Positions 1 through 7,228 are shown, counted from the stretch's first letter. The stretch is DNA of 7,676 nucleotides from Gemmatimonadaceae bacterium (GCA_013813605.1 JACCRL010000338.1:1-7676); one strand, 5' to 3'. The notes: generated by a model not told the origin, from the sequence alone. Numbers and translations are program-made.

Positions 1-12
1 GGAGAAGGCTGG

Positions 13-1344
13 TCACGCGTAGTATTCCAGTCCGAGGTGAGTTATCTGGTCTTCCCCCATCAGGTGACGCAGAGTGTTTTTCAGCTTGGTCTGCTGAATG
101 AACAGATCGTGCTCAGGCTGCAGTCCCGGTGCCGCCATCGGACTCTTGTAGTAAAAGGACAGCCAATCCTGGATTCCCTTCATCCCAGCGCGCTGAGCGA
201 AGTCCGAGAACAGAGCAAGGTCGAGGACGATCGGCGCGGCCAGAATCGAATCCCGGCAGAGGAAGTTGATCTTGATCTGCATCGGGTAGTTCATCCACCC
301 GACAATGTCGATGTTGTCCCAGCCTTCCTTGTTGTCGCCGCGGGGCGGGTAGTAGTTGATACGCACCACGTGCGCGAAATCCTTGTACAGGTCGGGATAA
401 AGCTCCGGCTGCAGGATGGTATGCAGCACGCTGAGCTTCGACTCTTCCTTGGTCTTGAACGACTGCGGATCGTCGAGAACCTCGCCGTCGCGGTTACCGA
501 GGATGTTGGTGGAGTACCATCCGGCGAGTCCGAGCATGCGCGCCTTGAGTCCCGGTGCGATCACGGTCTTCATCCACGTCTGGCCGGTCTTGAAGTCCTT
601 CCCCGAGATCGGCACGCCTCGCTCCTGGGCGAGCTGCAGCAGCGCCGGCGTGTCGACGCAGAGGTTGGGCGCGCCGTTGCAGAAGGGCACCCCTTCCATG
701 ATCGCCGCGTAGGCGTAGAGCATTGACGGCGCGATCGCCTCGTCGTTCCGTTCCATCGCCTTCTCGAACTGCTCGAGCGTCGCGTGCTGCGGACCGGGCT
801 TGATGAAGATCTCGGTCGACGCGCACCACACGATCACTACCCGGTCGAGCTTGTGCCGCGCCTTGAAGTCTCGGATGTCCTGGCGGAGCTGCTCGGCGAG
901 GTCGCGCTTCGTCTTTCCCTGCTTGACGTTGGAGCCCTTGATGCGCGTGACATACCGGTTGTCGAATACGGCCGGCATGGGCTTGATTTCACGCAGGAAA
1001 TCGGCGACGGCCTCAATGTCCTTTTCCTCGAGCACGCCGGCCTTGCGCGCCGCCGTCAGCGCATCGTCCGGGATGGGATCCCACGCGCCGAAAACCAGAT
1101 CATCGAGCGACGCGAGCGGCACGAAATCCTTGATCAGCGGTGACCTGTTGTCGGTACGCTTGCCGAGCCGGATCGTCGCCATCTGGGTCAGCGACCCGAT
1201 CGGCTTGGAGCGGCCGCGGCGGATGCTCTCGACGCCGGCCATGAACGTCGTCGCGACGGCGCCGAGACCCGGAGTAAGGATGCCGAGACGGCCCGACGCG
1301 GGGCCTATGGGTTTACGGGCTTCACGCGAGGAAGAGCTGCCCAA
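13..1344 (-). CDS. ino1: myo-inositol-1-phosphate synthase (inositol-3-phosphate synthase)
   Basis: This cytosolic NAD-dependent enzyme converts glucose-6-phosphate to 1L-myo-inositol-1-phosphate, the committed step of inositol synthesis. The 443-residue protein has an N-terminal nucleotide-binding glycine segment (GILTPGLGAVATT, about residues 21-33). The family core follows: NILGNRDG (280-287), the lysine pair of FKTKEESK (296-303), CRDSILAAPIVLDL (363-376) and the C-terminal LSFYYKSP (395-402), whose lysine matches a family active-site lysine. I could not place the remaining active-site lysine with confidence. Its length lies between the actinobacterial enzymes (about 360) and the eukaryotic ones (about 510-530), as in Bacteroidetes-type homologues. 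The start is TTG: a GGAG motif lies 5 bases upstream, and an in-frame stop lies seven codons upstream. The gene begins 18 bases after the phosphatidyltransferase stop, so the two are almost certainly one operon. The stop codon is TGA at 13-15. The family call is secure. Confidence 0.95.
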   Translation of the reverse strand: MGSSSSREARKPIGPASGRLGILTPGLGAVATTFMAGVESIRRGRSKPIGSLTQMATIRLGKRTDNRSPLIKDFVPLASLDDLVFGAWDPIPDDALTAARKAGVLEEKDIEAVADFLREIKPMPAVFDNRYVTRIKGSNVKQGKTKRDLAEQLRQDIRDFKARHKLDRVVIVWCASTEIFIKPGPQHATLEQFEKAMERNDEAIAPSMLYAYAAIMEGVPFCNGAPNLCVDTPALLQLAQERGVPISGKDFKTGQTWMKTVIAPGLKARMLGLAGWYSTNILGNRDGEVLDDPQSFKTKEESKLSVLHTILQPELYPDLYKDFAHVVRINYYPPRGDNKEGWDNIDIVGWMNYPMQIKINFLCRDSILAAPIVLDLALFSDFAQRAGMKGIQDWLSFYYKSPMAAPGLQPEHDLFIQQTKLKNTLRHLMGEDQITHLGLEYYA

Positions 1345-1349
1345 TGTAT

Positions 1350-1353
1350 CTCC
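1350..1353 (-). promoter_or_regulatory. Ribosome binding site fixing the TTG start of ino1
   Basis: On the minus strand the motif CGGAG lies 5 bases before TTG at 1344. No ATG or GTG start exists between the upstream in-frame TAA and the nucleotide-binding segment, so this motif decides the rare TTG start. Confidence 0.7.
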
Positions 1354-1362
1354 GTACGAGTT

Positions 1363-2058
1363 TTAGGATTGCGCGCGGCGCGATGTGATCCGGGTCGGCG
1401 CTTTGACGGGAGGGTCGGTGATCATGCGGATGGGGGTGGGCTCCATCCGGAGTGTCGCGCGGTAGACGAATGCAATGCGCTGTACCGCGGTGATCCACGC
1501 CGTCGCCGTGAGGAGCACGACGATCGCCATCAGCACCCACCCATCCCAGAACAGGCCGAAAAGAGCCTGCGGAGCAGAGAGCAGGAAGATCCGCTGGGGA
1601 CGCTGCATCAGCCCGACCTTGGCGTTGATGCCGAGCGATTCCGCGCGCGCCCGCGTGTAGGAAATGAGGAACGTGCCGATGATTCCGAGCAGGCACACGA
1701 CGACCATCGAGGTGTTGTGGTGCGTCGCGTTGGCCGCGTAGAAAACGGTCAGCCCCGCCATCAGCGCGCCATCGGCGACACGGTCCAGGCTGGAGTCGTA
1801 GAATGCGCCGAACACGGTTGATTTTCCGGAGCGCCGGGCCACTGACCCGTCGAGGACGTCGAACAGTGCCGTCAGTCCGAGAATCCAGCCAGCCGTCATG
1901 ATGTGTCCAAGCCCGTACACAAGTCCCGCGACGACGGTGAAGCCAGTGCCAATCGTGGTGAGCGTATTCGGGCTCACGTTATGGCGCGCCAGAACCTCCA
2001 CGAGGGGATCGATTACGCGTAGCGCCAGATTTTTTACGTAATCAGTGGGAGCGGACAT
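1363..2058 (-). CDS. CDP-alcohol phosphatidyltransferase, probable phosphatidylinositol phosphate synthase
   Basis: This integral inner-membrane enzyme transfers a phosphatidyl group from a CDP-lipid to an alcohol. The 231-residue protein carries a perfect CDP-alcohol phosphatidyltransferase signature at residues 67-92: D67-x2-D70-G71-x2-A74-R75-x8-G84-x3-D88-x3-D92. The four aspartates bind metal and catalyse. About five to six hydrophobic segments surround it (roughly 35-50, 55-69, 95-110, 117-133, 158-170 and 173-192). After the signature, YTRARAE (134-140) and GLMQRPQR (149-156) resemble the region that binds inositol phosphate in phosphatidylinositol phosphate synthases. The neighbouring gene makes inositol-1-phosphate, so CDP-diacylglycerol plus inositol-1-phosphate to phosphatidylinositol phosphate is the best inferred reaction. 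Phosphatidylglycerophosphate synthase and archaetidyl-type transferases are alternatives from the same fold. The ATG start has AAGGTGA directly in front of it, a close but usable ribosome binding site. It is the first gene of the two-gene inositol operon. Confidence 0.88.
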   Translation of the reverse strand: MSAPTDYVKNLALRVIDPLVEVLARHNVSPNTLTTIGTGFTVVAGLVYGLGHIMTAGWILGLTALFDVLDGSVARRSGKSTVFGAFYDSSLDRVADGALMAGLTVFYAANATHHNTSMVVVCLLGIIGTFLISYTRARAESLGINAKVGLMQRPQRIFLLSAPQALFGLFWDGWVLMAIVVLLTATAWITAVQRIAFVYRATLRMEPTPIRMITDPPVKAPTRITSRRAQS

Positions 2059-2089
2059 TCACCTTGGGCCGGCGTTGAAACGTGCGCCA

Positions 2090-2119
2090 GCCGACGAGTC
2101 TTCGGGACGGGTCGTCGGC
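2090..2119 (-). other. Second hairpin in the leader of the inositol operon
   Basis: GCCGACGA at 2090-2097 is perfectly complementary to TCGTCGGC at 2112-2119, with a 14-base loop that has a short inner pairing. It lies between the terminator hairpin and the phosphatidyltransferase start. It shares sequence with that terminator: 2107-2117 is also perfectly complementary to 2148-2158 over 11 bases, so the two structures compete. Confidence 0.5.
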
Positions 2120-2126
2120 AAGCAAA

Positions 2127-2158
2127 ACGGGCCGTCGTGTTGAGACACGACGACCCGT
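2127..2158 (-). terminator. Intrinsic terminator hairpin after the small lipoprotein gene
   Basis: Positions 2127-2140 pair with 2145-2158 (14 positions, one mismatch) around a 4-base loop. Read on the minus strand, the hairpin is followed by a short T run (TTTTG), which fits termination of leftward transcripts ending at 2218. The T run is short, so termination may be partial. Leakage would feed the inositol operon that starts 69 bases beyond the hairpin. Confidence 0.65.
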
Positions 2159-2217
2159 AAAACTAAGCGCTCCAACGAGCTATCGCCAGCCGAGCAGCGG
2201 CGGCGAAACGTCTGTAT

Positions 2218-2556
2218 TCAGGGCAGTCGCCACTCGTACATGCTCGAGAGCATGACGTTGTCCTTGGTATACGTGCTCCTCCCATCGACCGTTCGGGCGC
2301 GCAACAGTACAGTCGCGCCAGCAGCGATTCCCTGCACTGGAATGTGCTCGGCGGTGTTCGAGCCGACCTGCTTGAGAAAAATGTCGTTGCCGCCGCTCAC
2401 TACGTAGACGTTCACTGCCTGGCTCAGGTTGTTCGTAAGGTGAATTGCCGCATCCGCGGTCGGCTGGGGGCCCGTCCTCACCTCGACCTGACGTCCGCCC
2501 ATACCCGCGCAAGCGGTGAATGCGAGAATCGAAAGCGAGATCAATAGTTTCTGCAT
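2218..2556 (-). CDS. Small predicted lipoprotein of unknown function
   Basis: I do not recognise this family. With the start used here the protein has 112 residues: a short basic N-terminus (MQK), a hydrophobic core (LLISLSILAF) and a lipoprotein-type cleavage site FTAC with the lipidated cysteine at position 16. Export and lipid anchoring in the envelope are therefore likely. The remaining roughly 95 residues have no membrane segment and look rich in beta strands (for example VNVYVVSGG at 48-56 and ATVLLRARTVDGR at 81-93), ending in WRLP. An in-frame ATG 18 codons upstream (2610) is less likely, because it would bury the signal peptide and because GGAGAA lies 5 bases before the ATG at 2556. 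The gene lies 71 bases after the sensor kinase stop and is followed by a terminator hairpin. It may be the last gene of the NamZ-kinase transcript. Confidence 0.75.
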   Translation of the reverse strand: MQKLLISLSILAFTACAGMGGRQVEVRTGPQPTADAAIHLTNNLSQAVNVYVVSGGNDIFLKQVGSNTAEHIPVQGIAAGATVLLRARTVDGRSTYTKDNVMLSSMYEWRLP

Positions 2557-2561
2557 GACTG

Positions 2562-2567
2562 TTCTCC
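2562..2567 (-). promoter_or_regulatory. Ribosome binding site fixing the start of the small lipoprotein
   Basis: GGAGAA on the minus strand lies 5 bases before the ATG at 2556. It supports the shorter reading that places the lipoprotein signal peptide at the N-terminus. Confidence 0.65.
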
Positions 2568-2627
2568 GGAACTGTAGGATGACCGCCCTCCCGGGCGTTG
2601 CAAGACACATGCGCGTAAAGGAACGCG

Positions 2628-3962
2628 TCAGGCGCGCGGCAGCGTGAGCGTAAAGGTGCTGCCGCGCCCAAGCTCGCTCTCCGCCACGAGTTCACCACTC
2701 ATCTCGCGCGCGAGCAGACGGCTGATCGCGAGCCCGAGGCCGACACCATCATTGGTGCGCCGCAGCCCCTCGTCCACCTGAACGAATGGCTCGAAGATCG
2801 ACTGCAGCTTCGAGTGTTCGATTCCTGCGCCAGTATCCCTCACGCGCAGGTACACCATCGGCTCGAACGACCGCTCCGTCGGGCCGGTTTCGCCCCATTC
2901 GACGGTTATCTCTCCGCCGCTTTCCGTGAACTTGAGCGAGTTAGTGAGAAGATTAAGAACGATCTGCCGCAGCTTTTCCGGGTCGGCGCGGACCGCCAGT
3001 ACGTCGTCACCGCCGTCGCTGCGGTATCGCAGGCCGCTCGCGATCATCTGCGGCTTTATCATCGCCTCGGTATCGCGTATTAGCGGCCCGACGGCGACCG
3101 TTTCGATCGTGTAGCTGATCTCGCCGGCCTCGACCTTGGAAAAGTTGAGCACGTTGTTGATCAGGCCAAGGAGGTGCTTCGAGCTCCGCTTGATCTTGCC
3201 GAGTGCGTCGGACTGCGCCGGTGTCACGGGGCCGTGGATTCCAAAGTCAATGAGATCGGCATAACCGCCGATCGCGTTGAGGGGCGTGCGAAGCTCGTGC
3301 GACATCATCGCGAGGAACATGCTCTTGGACGCATTGGCCTCCTCCGCCGTGCGTCGCGCATTCTCCGCTTCGATGCGTGCGCTTCGCTCCGCCTGGGTGG
3401 CGAGCCTGAGCTCGATCTCTCGCTTTGCCGACGCCGCCAGCTCGGTCAACACTTCGACCTCGCGCGGCGTCCACTGCCGGGGCTTCATGTCGATCGCGCA
3501 AAAACAGCCCAGCGCCTTGTTCCCATCGATGACGAGCGGTACGCCGACGTAAGCGCCGACCCCCAGCGACTTGACGGTGGGGACGTCGCGGTACGCGGGG
3601 TCGCCCTCGGTGTCGTCGATGACGAGCGGCTCCTCGGACTGAATCGCGTAGTGGCAGAACGTCCGTCCGGTTATCTCCCGCTCGGACTCGAGCGGCTCGC
3701 CGAAGCCGCATGCGCTCTTGTAGAAATCCCGATTCTCATCCACGAGCGAGATGAATGCCGCCGGAACGCCGAGCAGCTTGACGGCGAGCCGCGTCAGCCG
3801 GTCGAACACCTCCTCCACCTCACTGTCGAGCAACCCGGTCGCCCTGAGCGCAGCAAGACGCTTGGGATCGCGGATCGCCTCGGCAAGCGAACGATCCGCG
3901 CGCGGGGCGACAGCGACCGATACAGCATCGATCTCCCGCCTCGGCTCGTCCGTGCCCGCCAC
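2628..3962 (-). CDS. Sensor histidine kinase with N-terminal GAF domain
   Basis: This is a cytoplasmic two-component sensor kinase that autophosphorylates on histidine and would pass phosphate to an unknown response regulator. Domains in order over 444 residues: a GAF domain (about 45-188, with the FISLVDENRDFYKS and GRTFCHYAI segments typical of this GAF type); a linker rich in Ala, Arg and Glu that is probably coiled coil (about 180-212); a HisKA dimerisation domain (about 213-280) with the H-box MSHELRTPLNA and phospho-acceptor His222; and a HATPase domain (about 325-443). The HATPase has the N-box residues N337 and N341, G1 box DTGAG at 376-380, F box FEPF and G2 box GVGLGLA from 406. All kinase motifs look intact. 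No membrane segment is visible, so the input is probably an intracellular ligand or redox signal. The start is GTG, 4 bases after the NamZ-like stop, with no clear ribosome binding site, which suggests translational coupling. No response regulator is present in the window. Confidence 0.92.
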   Translation of the reverse strand: MAGTDEPRREIDAVSVAVAPRADRSLAEAIRDPKRLAALRATGLLDSEVEEVFDRLTRLAVKLLGVPAAFISLVDENRDFYKSACGFGEPLESEREITGRTFCHYAIQSEEPLVIDDTEGDPAYRDVPTVKSLGVGAYVGVPLVIDGNKALGCFCAIDMKPRQWTPREVEVLTELAASAKREIELRLATQAERSARIEAENARRTAEEANASKSMFLAMMSHELRTPLNAIGGYADLIDFGIHGPVTPAQSDALGKIKRSSKHLLGLINNVLNFSKVEAGEISYTIETVAVGPLIRDTEAMIKPQMIASGLRYRSDGGDDVLAVRADPEKLRQIVLNLLTNSLKFTESGGEITVEWGETGPTERSFEPMVYLRVRDTGAGIEHSKLQSIFEPFVQVDEGLRRTNDGVGLGLAISRLLAREMSGELVAESELGRGSTFTLTLPRA

Positions 3963-3966
3963 GGCG

Positions 3967-5262
3967 CTACTTGTAAATGAGATACCGCCTCGTTGATTCG
4001 CGAAAATTGTAAGCGGCGCGGAATTCCCGATCTATCAGCGTGTCGGGATCTTCTCCGCGCAGGAGCGCGCGCCTGACCGACGGCGAGCCGAACAGCATGT
4101 CGAAGTTTCGCTCCTTAATTGTAAGCTTGTCGCCGGCTGTCTTGTTGATTGCCCAGAGCAGCGTCGCACCAACCCGGGCTGCCTGAAGTGAACTGCGGTT
4201 GGTGACGGTGACCTTGATCCCCGGGATGAGCTGACCCGAATACTTCTGATCCGTGGCGTTGACCGGTCGGAACTGCTCAGCGGTGAAGCGCACTCCGGGA
4301 ATCTCCCGCTCCTTGAGCAGCGCCACCGTTTTCACGGCGTCGAGCCAGGGCGCGCCCACGTGCTGGAAGGCATCGGGCGTCCCCCGTCCGACCGACATGT
4401 TCGTCGCCTCGAAGGGTACGATCGCGGGGTACAGCATTGCGCTCTGTAGCGTCGGCAGATTGGGCGAGGGCTTCACCCACGGCAGCCCGGTGAGATCGAA
4501 CCACACATCGCGGCGCCAATTCTGCACCGGCACAACGTGCAGGTCGGCGTTGATCTTGAGCACGTCGTTGTAGAACAGCGCCAGCTCGCCCATCGTCATT
4601 CCGTGACGGAGCGGCATGGGGTAGAGCGCGAAAGCCTGGCCGGCCTTGGTCGGGGTTGGATCGTCGGAGTTGGAGTGGGCGCTGTCGAGAACGGGTCCCT
4701 CGACGACGTATCCGGTGATCGGGTTGGGCCGGTCGAGCACGATGAACGGCTTTTTCACCCGCGCTGACGCGCGCATCGAGTAGATCATCGCGCCGACATA
4801 CGTCCAGGTGCGCGTGCCGATGTCCTGCAGGTCGAACACGAGGGCGTCGAGGTTGCGCAGGATGCTGTCCGGAGGCGCAATCGTCTGGCGCCCGTAAAGC
4901 GAAAACACCGGCAGGCCGCTTTTCGCGTCCACGCCACTGGCGAGATTCTCCCTGTCTTCGGTGCCGCGAAGTCCATGCTCGGGGGCAAAGATCTGCACGA
5001 GCTTGACGCCCTCGGCGCGCACTCTTGGGGAGAGAAGAACGTCGATGTCGGAGACCCGCTTCTCGTCGATCCCGGTCTGGTTGGTGAGCAGGCCGATTCT
5101 CTTGTTGCGGATGAGGTGAATACTGTCTCTTACCAGGACACTGATGCCAGGCCGGACCCTGGCCTCTGCCAGCTCCCTGGTAGGGTCGTCCTGCTTATGT
5201 GTCACGACGCACGCACCGCAGGCAGGGATCAGGGCGGCGAGCAGGACGTAGTATCGCATCAT
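3967..5262 (-). CDS. namZ: DUF1343 family lipoprotein, NamZ-like exo-beta-N-acetylmuramidase
   Basis: DUF1343 proteins include NamZ (B. subtilis YbbC; glycoside hydrolase family GH171), which removes terminal MurNAc from the non-reducing ends of peptidoglycan fragments. The 431-residue reading carries the family hallmarks: IGLLTNQTG (56-64), FAPEHGLRG (92-100) with the candidate catalytic E95, GLPVFSLYG (116-124), LVFDLQDIGTRTWTY (141-155), LDRPNP (176-181) and FEATNMSVGRGT (284-295). The N-terminus is MMRYYVLLAALIPAC with a lipobox cysteine at 15 (or 18), so it is probably a secreted envelope lipoprotein. I use the ATG at 5262 because GGAAG lies 7 bases upstream and the signal peptide then begins at residue 1; an in-frame ATG at 5301 would add 13 residues. 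It is the first gene of a leftward unit with the kinase and diverges from the symporter. The family is certain, but the exact substrate is inferred. Confidence 0.88.
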   Translation of the reverse strand: MMRYYVLLAALIPACGACVVTHKQDDPTRELAEARVRPGISVLVRDSIHLIRNKRIGLLTNQTGIDEKRVSDIDVLLSPRVRAEGVKLVQIFAPEHGLRGTEDRENLASGVDAKSGLPVFSLYGRQTIAPPDSILRNLDALVFDLQDIGTRTWTYVGAMIYSMRASARVKKPFIVLDRPNPITGYVVEGPVLDSAHSNSDDPTPTKAGQAFALYPMPLRHGMTMGELALFYNDVLKINADLHVVPVQNWRRDVWFDLTGLPWVKPSPNLPTLQSAMLYPAIVPFEATNMSVGRGTPDAFQHVGAPWLDAVKTVALLKEREIPGVRFTAEQFRPVNATDQKYSGQLIPGIKVTVTNRSSLQAARVGATLLWAINKTAGDKLTIKERNFDMLFGSPSVRRALLRGEDPDTLIDREFRAAYNFRESTRRYLIYK

Positions 5263-5389
5263 CAGCTTTCTTCCGGTAAGTTGTCGTAGCCGTGCTACCA
5301 TATGATACTCACTGGCGTTCCCTTACGCCCGCCGTCGCTGGTGTACCTTCGCAAACGTATTGCCTGGCCACCTTCAAACCGATTCCGCC
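5263..5389. promoter_or_regulatory. Divergent control region between the NamZ-like gene and the symporter
   Basis: The two genes are read away from each other across about 127 bases, so promoters for both should lie here. On the minus strand TATCAT (5302-5307) resembles a -10 element about 40 bases before the NamZ-like ATG, but no good -35 accompanies it. On the plus strand I see no convincing promoter and no ribosome binding site before the symporter start. No clear operator palindrome was found. Confidence 0.4.
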
Positions 5390-7228
5390 ATGACGCTGAC
5401 CGCGATCGATTGGGCAATTGTCGTAGCGTACTTCGCCATCTCCTTCGGCATTGGGCTTCTCTTCACGAAGAAGGGTGGTGAGAGCCTCAACGAGTATTTT
5501 CTTTCTGGAAGAAAAGTAAGCTGGTGGCTGGCCGGCGCCTCGATGGTCGCGACGACCTTCGCCGCCGACACTCCACTCGTCGTCACCGGCCTCGTCGCCG
5601 CTCACGGTGTCGCCGGCAACTGGCTCTGGTGGAACATGCTGATGAGCGGAATGCTCACCGTGTTCTTTTTCGCCCGCCTCTGGCGGCGCGCCAACGTCAT
5701 GACCGACGTCGAGTTCGCCGAGATCCGGTACAGCGGGCCGCCGGCAGCGTTTCTGAGGGGATTCCGGGCGCTCTATCTCGCCATCCCCATTAATCTCATC
5801 ATCCTCGGCTGGGTAACGAGGGCGATGATCAAGATTCTCACCATCTCGCTCGGGTTGAAGGACGTGAACCTGCTCGGCCTGAATGTCTCGGGGGAGATTC
5901 TCGCCGTCGGGATCTGCTTCATCATCACGGTCGCATATTCCGCAGGCGCGGGAATGTGGGCCGTGCTCTGGACCGATCTCATCCAGTTCGTGATCAAGAT
6001 GACGGCGGTGATCATTCTCGCCGTCTACTCGGTGCGCGCGGTAGGCGGAATGGACAAGCTGAAAGCCGGGCTGGCGACACACTTCGGAAGCTCCGATGCC
6101 GCGATCTCCATTCTGCCCGTTCGCATGACACCCAATGGAATCGAGGCGTATACATGGATGCCGCTCCTGGCGCTCGCCGTGTTTCTCTCGGTCCAGTGGT
6201 GGGCGGCGTGGTATCCTGGCGCGGAGCCAGGCGGCGGCGGCTACGTGGCGCAGCGCATCTTTTCCTCGAAAACCGAGCGCGACGGAGTCCTTGCAACTTT
6301 GTTTTTCCAGGTCGCCCATTACGCTATTCGTCCGTGGCCGTGGATCATTACCGGGCTTGCGACAGTCATCCTCTATCCACAGGGAATCGGCCCAACGCAC
6401 GACCGTGAAGCGGCTTACGTGCAGGCGTTCGTGGACCTGCTTCCGACGCCGTGGCGGGGTTTCATGATGGCCGGATTCGCCGCCGCATACATGTCCACCG
6501 TCGGCACTCAGCTCAACTGGGGTGCGTCCTACCTCGTCAACGATTTCTACAAGCGATTCCTGAATCGAACCGCGACAGAAAAGCATTACGTGAAGGTTTC
6601 GCGCTGGGCGACGGTCTTCCTTTTCTTCGCCTCGATTTTCGTGACGATGCAGCTGCAGACCGTCGAGGGCGCTTGGAAGTTCCTGCTCGCGCTCGGCTCC
6701 GGAACCGGCCTGGTGCTCATTCTTCGCTGGTACTGGTGGCGCATCAACGCCTGGAGCGAAATCAGCGCGATGATCGCTTCTTTCGTGGTGTCGATCATCG
6801 CCATCCAGATGGTCAAGGGTCGCTTCCCCGCTGGTGACCTGCGCAGCGATGCGTGGGTGATGCTGAGCACTGTAGCCGTGAGCACCGTCATCTGGCTGTC
6901 GGTCACTTATCTCACCAAGCCCGAACCGGAGGCCGTGCTCGAGAAGTTCTATCGGCGCGTCCGGCCCGGCGGTCCGGGCTGGCGGCGTATCTCGGAGAAG
7001 GCCGGGTTCGGGCGGGAAGGCATCCCCGGAGGGGCGCTGGCGTGGACCAACTGGATCGCTGGAATCATCGCAGTGTATTCCTCGTTGTTCGGCATCGGTA
7101 AGATCGTCCTTGGAGAGACGGTCACGGGCCTCTTGCTGCTGCTTCTGTCGGCGGCAGCGTTTGCGTGGATTGCGCGCTCCTTCAGGGAAGAGCCGGCCGC
7201 CCTTTCAGGCACGGGTGGAATCGAATAA
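5390..7228 (+). CDS. Sodium:solute symporter (SSS family) integral membrane transporter
   Basis: This is a sodium-coupled inner-membrane importer of the SSS family (PF00474). From the ATG at 5390 it has 612 residues and roughly 14-15 hydrophobic segments, the first right at the N-terminus (about 6-25). Family features in order are EYFLSGRKVSWWLAGASM (about 35-52), followed by an ATTFAADTP core-helix stretch. Next comes WWAAWYPGAEPGGGGYVAQR (about 270-289), characteristic of a subgroup common in Bacteroidetes and related environmental bacteria. AGFAAAYMSTVGTQLNWG (about 361-378), with its small and hydroxyl residues, matches the conserved helix contributing to the sodium site. A charged loop near the C-terminus precedes two last helices. 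A TTG at 5360 would add ten polar residues and is less likely. Neither start has a clear ribosome binding site. The substrate cannot be read from sequence; the divergent NamZ-like gene makes MurNAc or another wall sugar a candidate. The Fe-S gene follows by 23 bases. Confidence 0.9.
   Translation: MTLTAIDWAIVVAYFAISFGIGLLFTKKGGESLNEYFLSGRKVSWWLAGASMVATTFAADTPLVVTGLVAAHGVAGNWLWWNMLMSGMLTVFFFARLWRRANVMTDVEFAEIRYSGPPAAFLRGFRALYLAIPINLIILGWVTRAMIKILTISLGLKDVNLLGLNVSGEILAVGICFIITVAYSAGAGMWAVLWTDLIQFVIKMTAVIILAVYSVRAVGGMDKLKAGLATHFGSSDAAISILPVRMTPNGIEAYTWMPLLALAVFLSVQWWAAWYPGAEPGGGGYVAQRIFSSKTERDGVLATLFFQVAHYAIRPWPWIITGLATVILYPQGIGPTHDREAAYVQAFVDLLPTPWRGFMMAGFAAAYMSTVGTQLNWGASYLVNDFYKRFLNRTATEKHYVKVSRWATVFLFFASIFVTMQLQTVEGAWKFLLALGSGTGLVLILRWYWWRINAWSEISAMIASFVVSIIAIQMVKGRFPAGDLRSDAWVMLSTVAVSTVIWLSVTYLTKPEPEAVLEKFYRRVRPGGPGWRRISEKAGFGREGIPGGALAWTNWIAGIIAVYSSLFGIGKIVLGETVTGLLLLLLSAAAFAWIARSFREEPAALSGTGGIE

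Noticed and set aside
37..1143. Plus-strand reading frames opposite ino1
   Set aside because: They mirror the complete, motif-bearing inositol phosphate synthase gene and show no protein features of their own.
2557..2627. Possible promoter (TTGCAA with a CATCCT-like -10) and a short CGCGT/ACGCG hairpin between the kinase and the lipoprotein
   Set aside because: The -10 matches only three consensus positions, and the hairpin has a 5-base stem with no T run. Neither is strong enough to annotate.
2180..2698. Alternative minus-strand reading frame of 172 codons across the small lipoprotein
   Set aside because: It overlaps the kinase end and the lipoprotein in another frame. Its product is low-quality and Arg-rich, while the lipoprotein frame has a signal peptide and ribosome binding site.
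3174..3980. Plus-strand reading frame of 268 codons opposite the sensor kinase
   Set aside because: It is the complement of the intact GAF-HisKA-HATPase gene, its composition is Arg/Leu-rich without domains, and it has no credible start signal.
5309..6586. Long minus-strand reading frame (425 codons) antisense to the symporter
   Set aside because: Its product is rich in Arg, Glu, Asp, Gly and Pro with no recognisable domain. It lies entirely opposite a clear transporter gene, which is what codon bias in GC-rich DNA produces.
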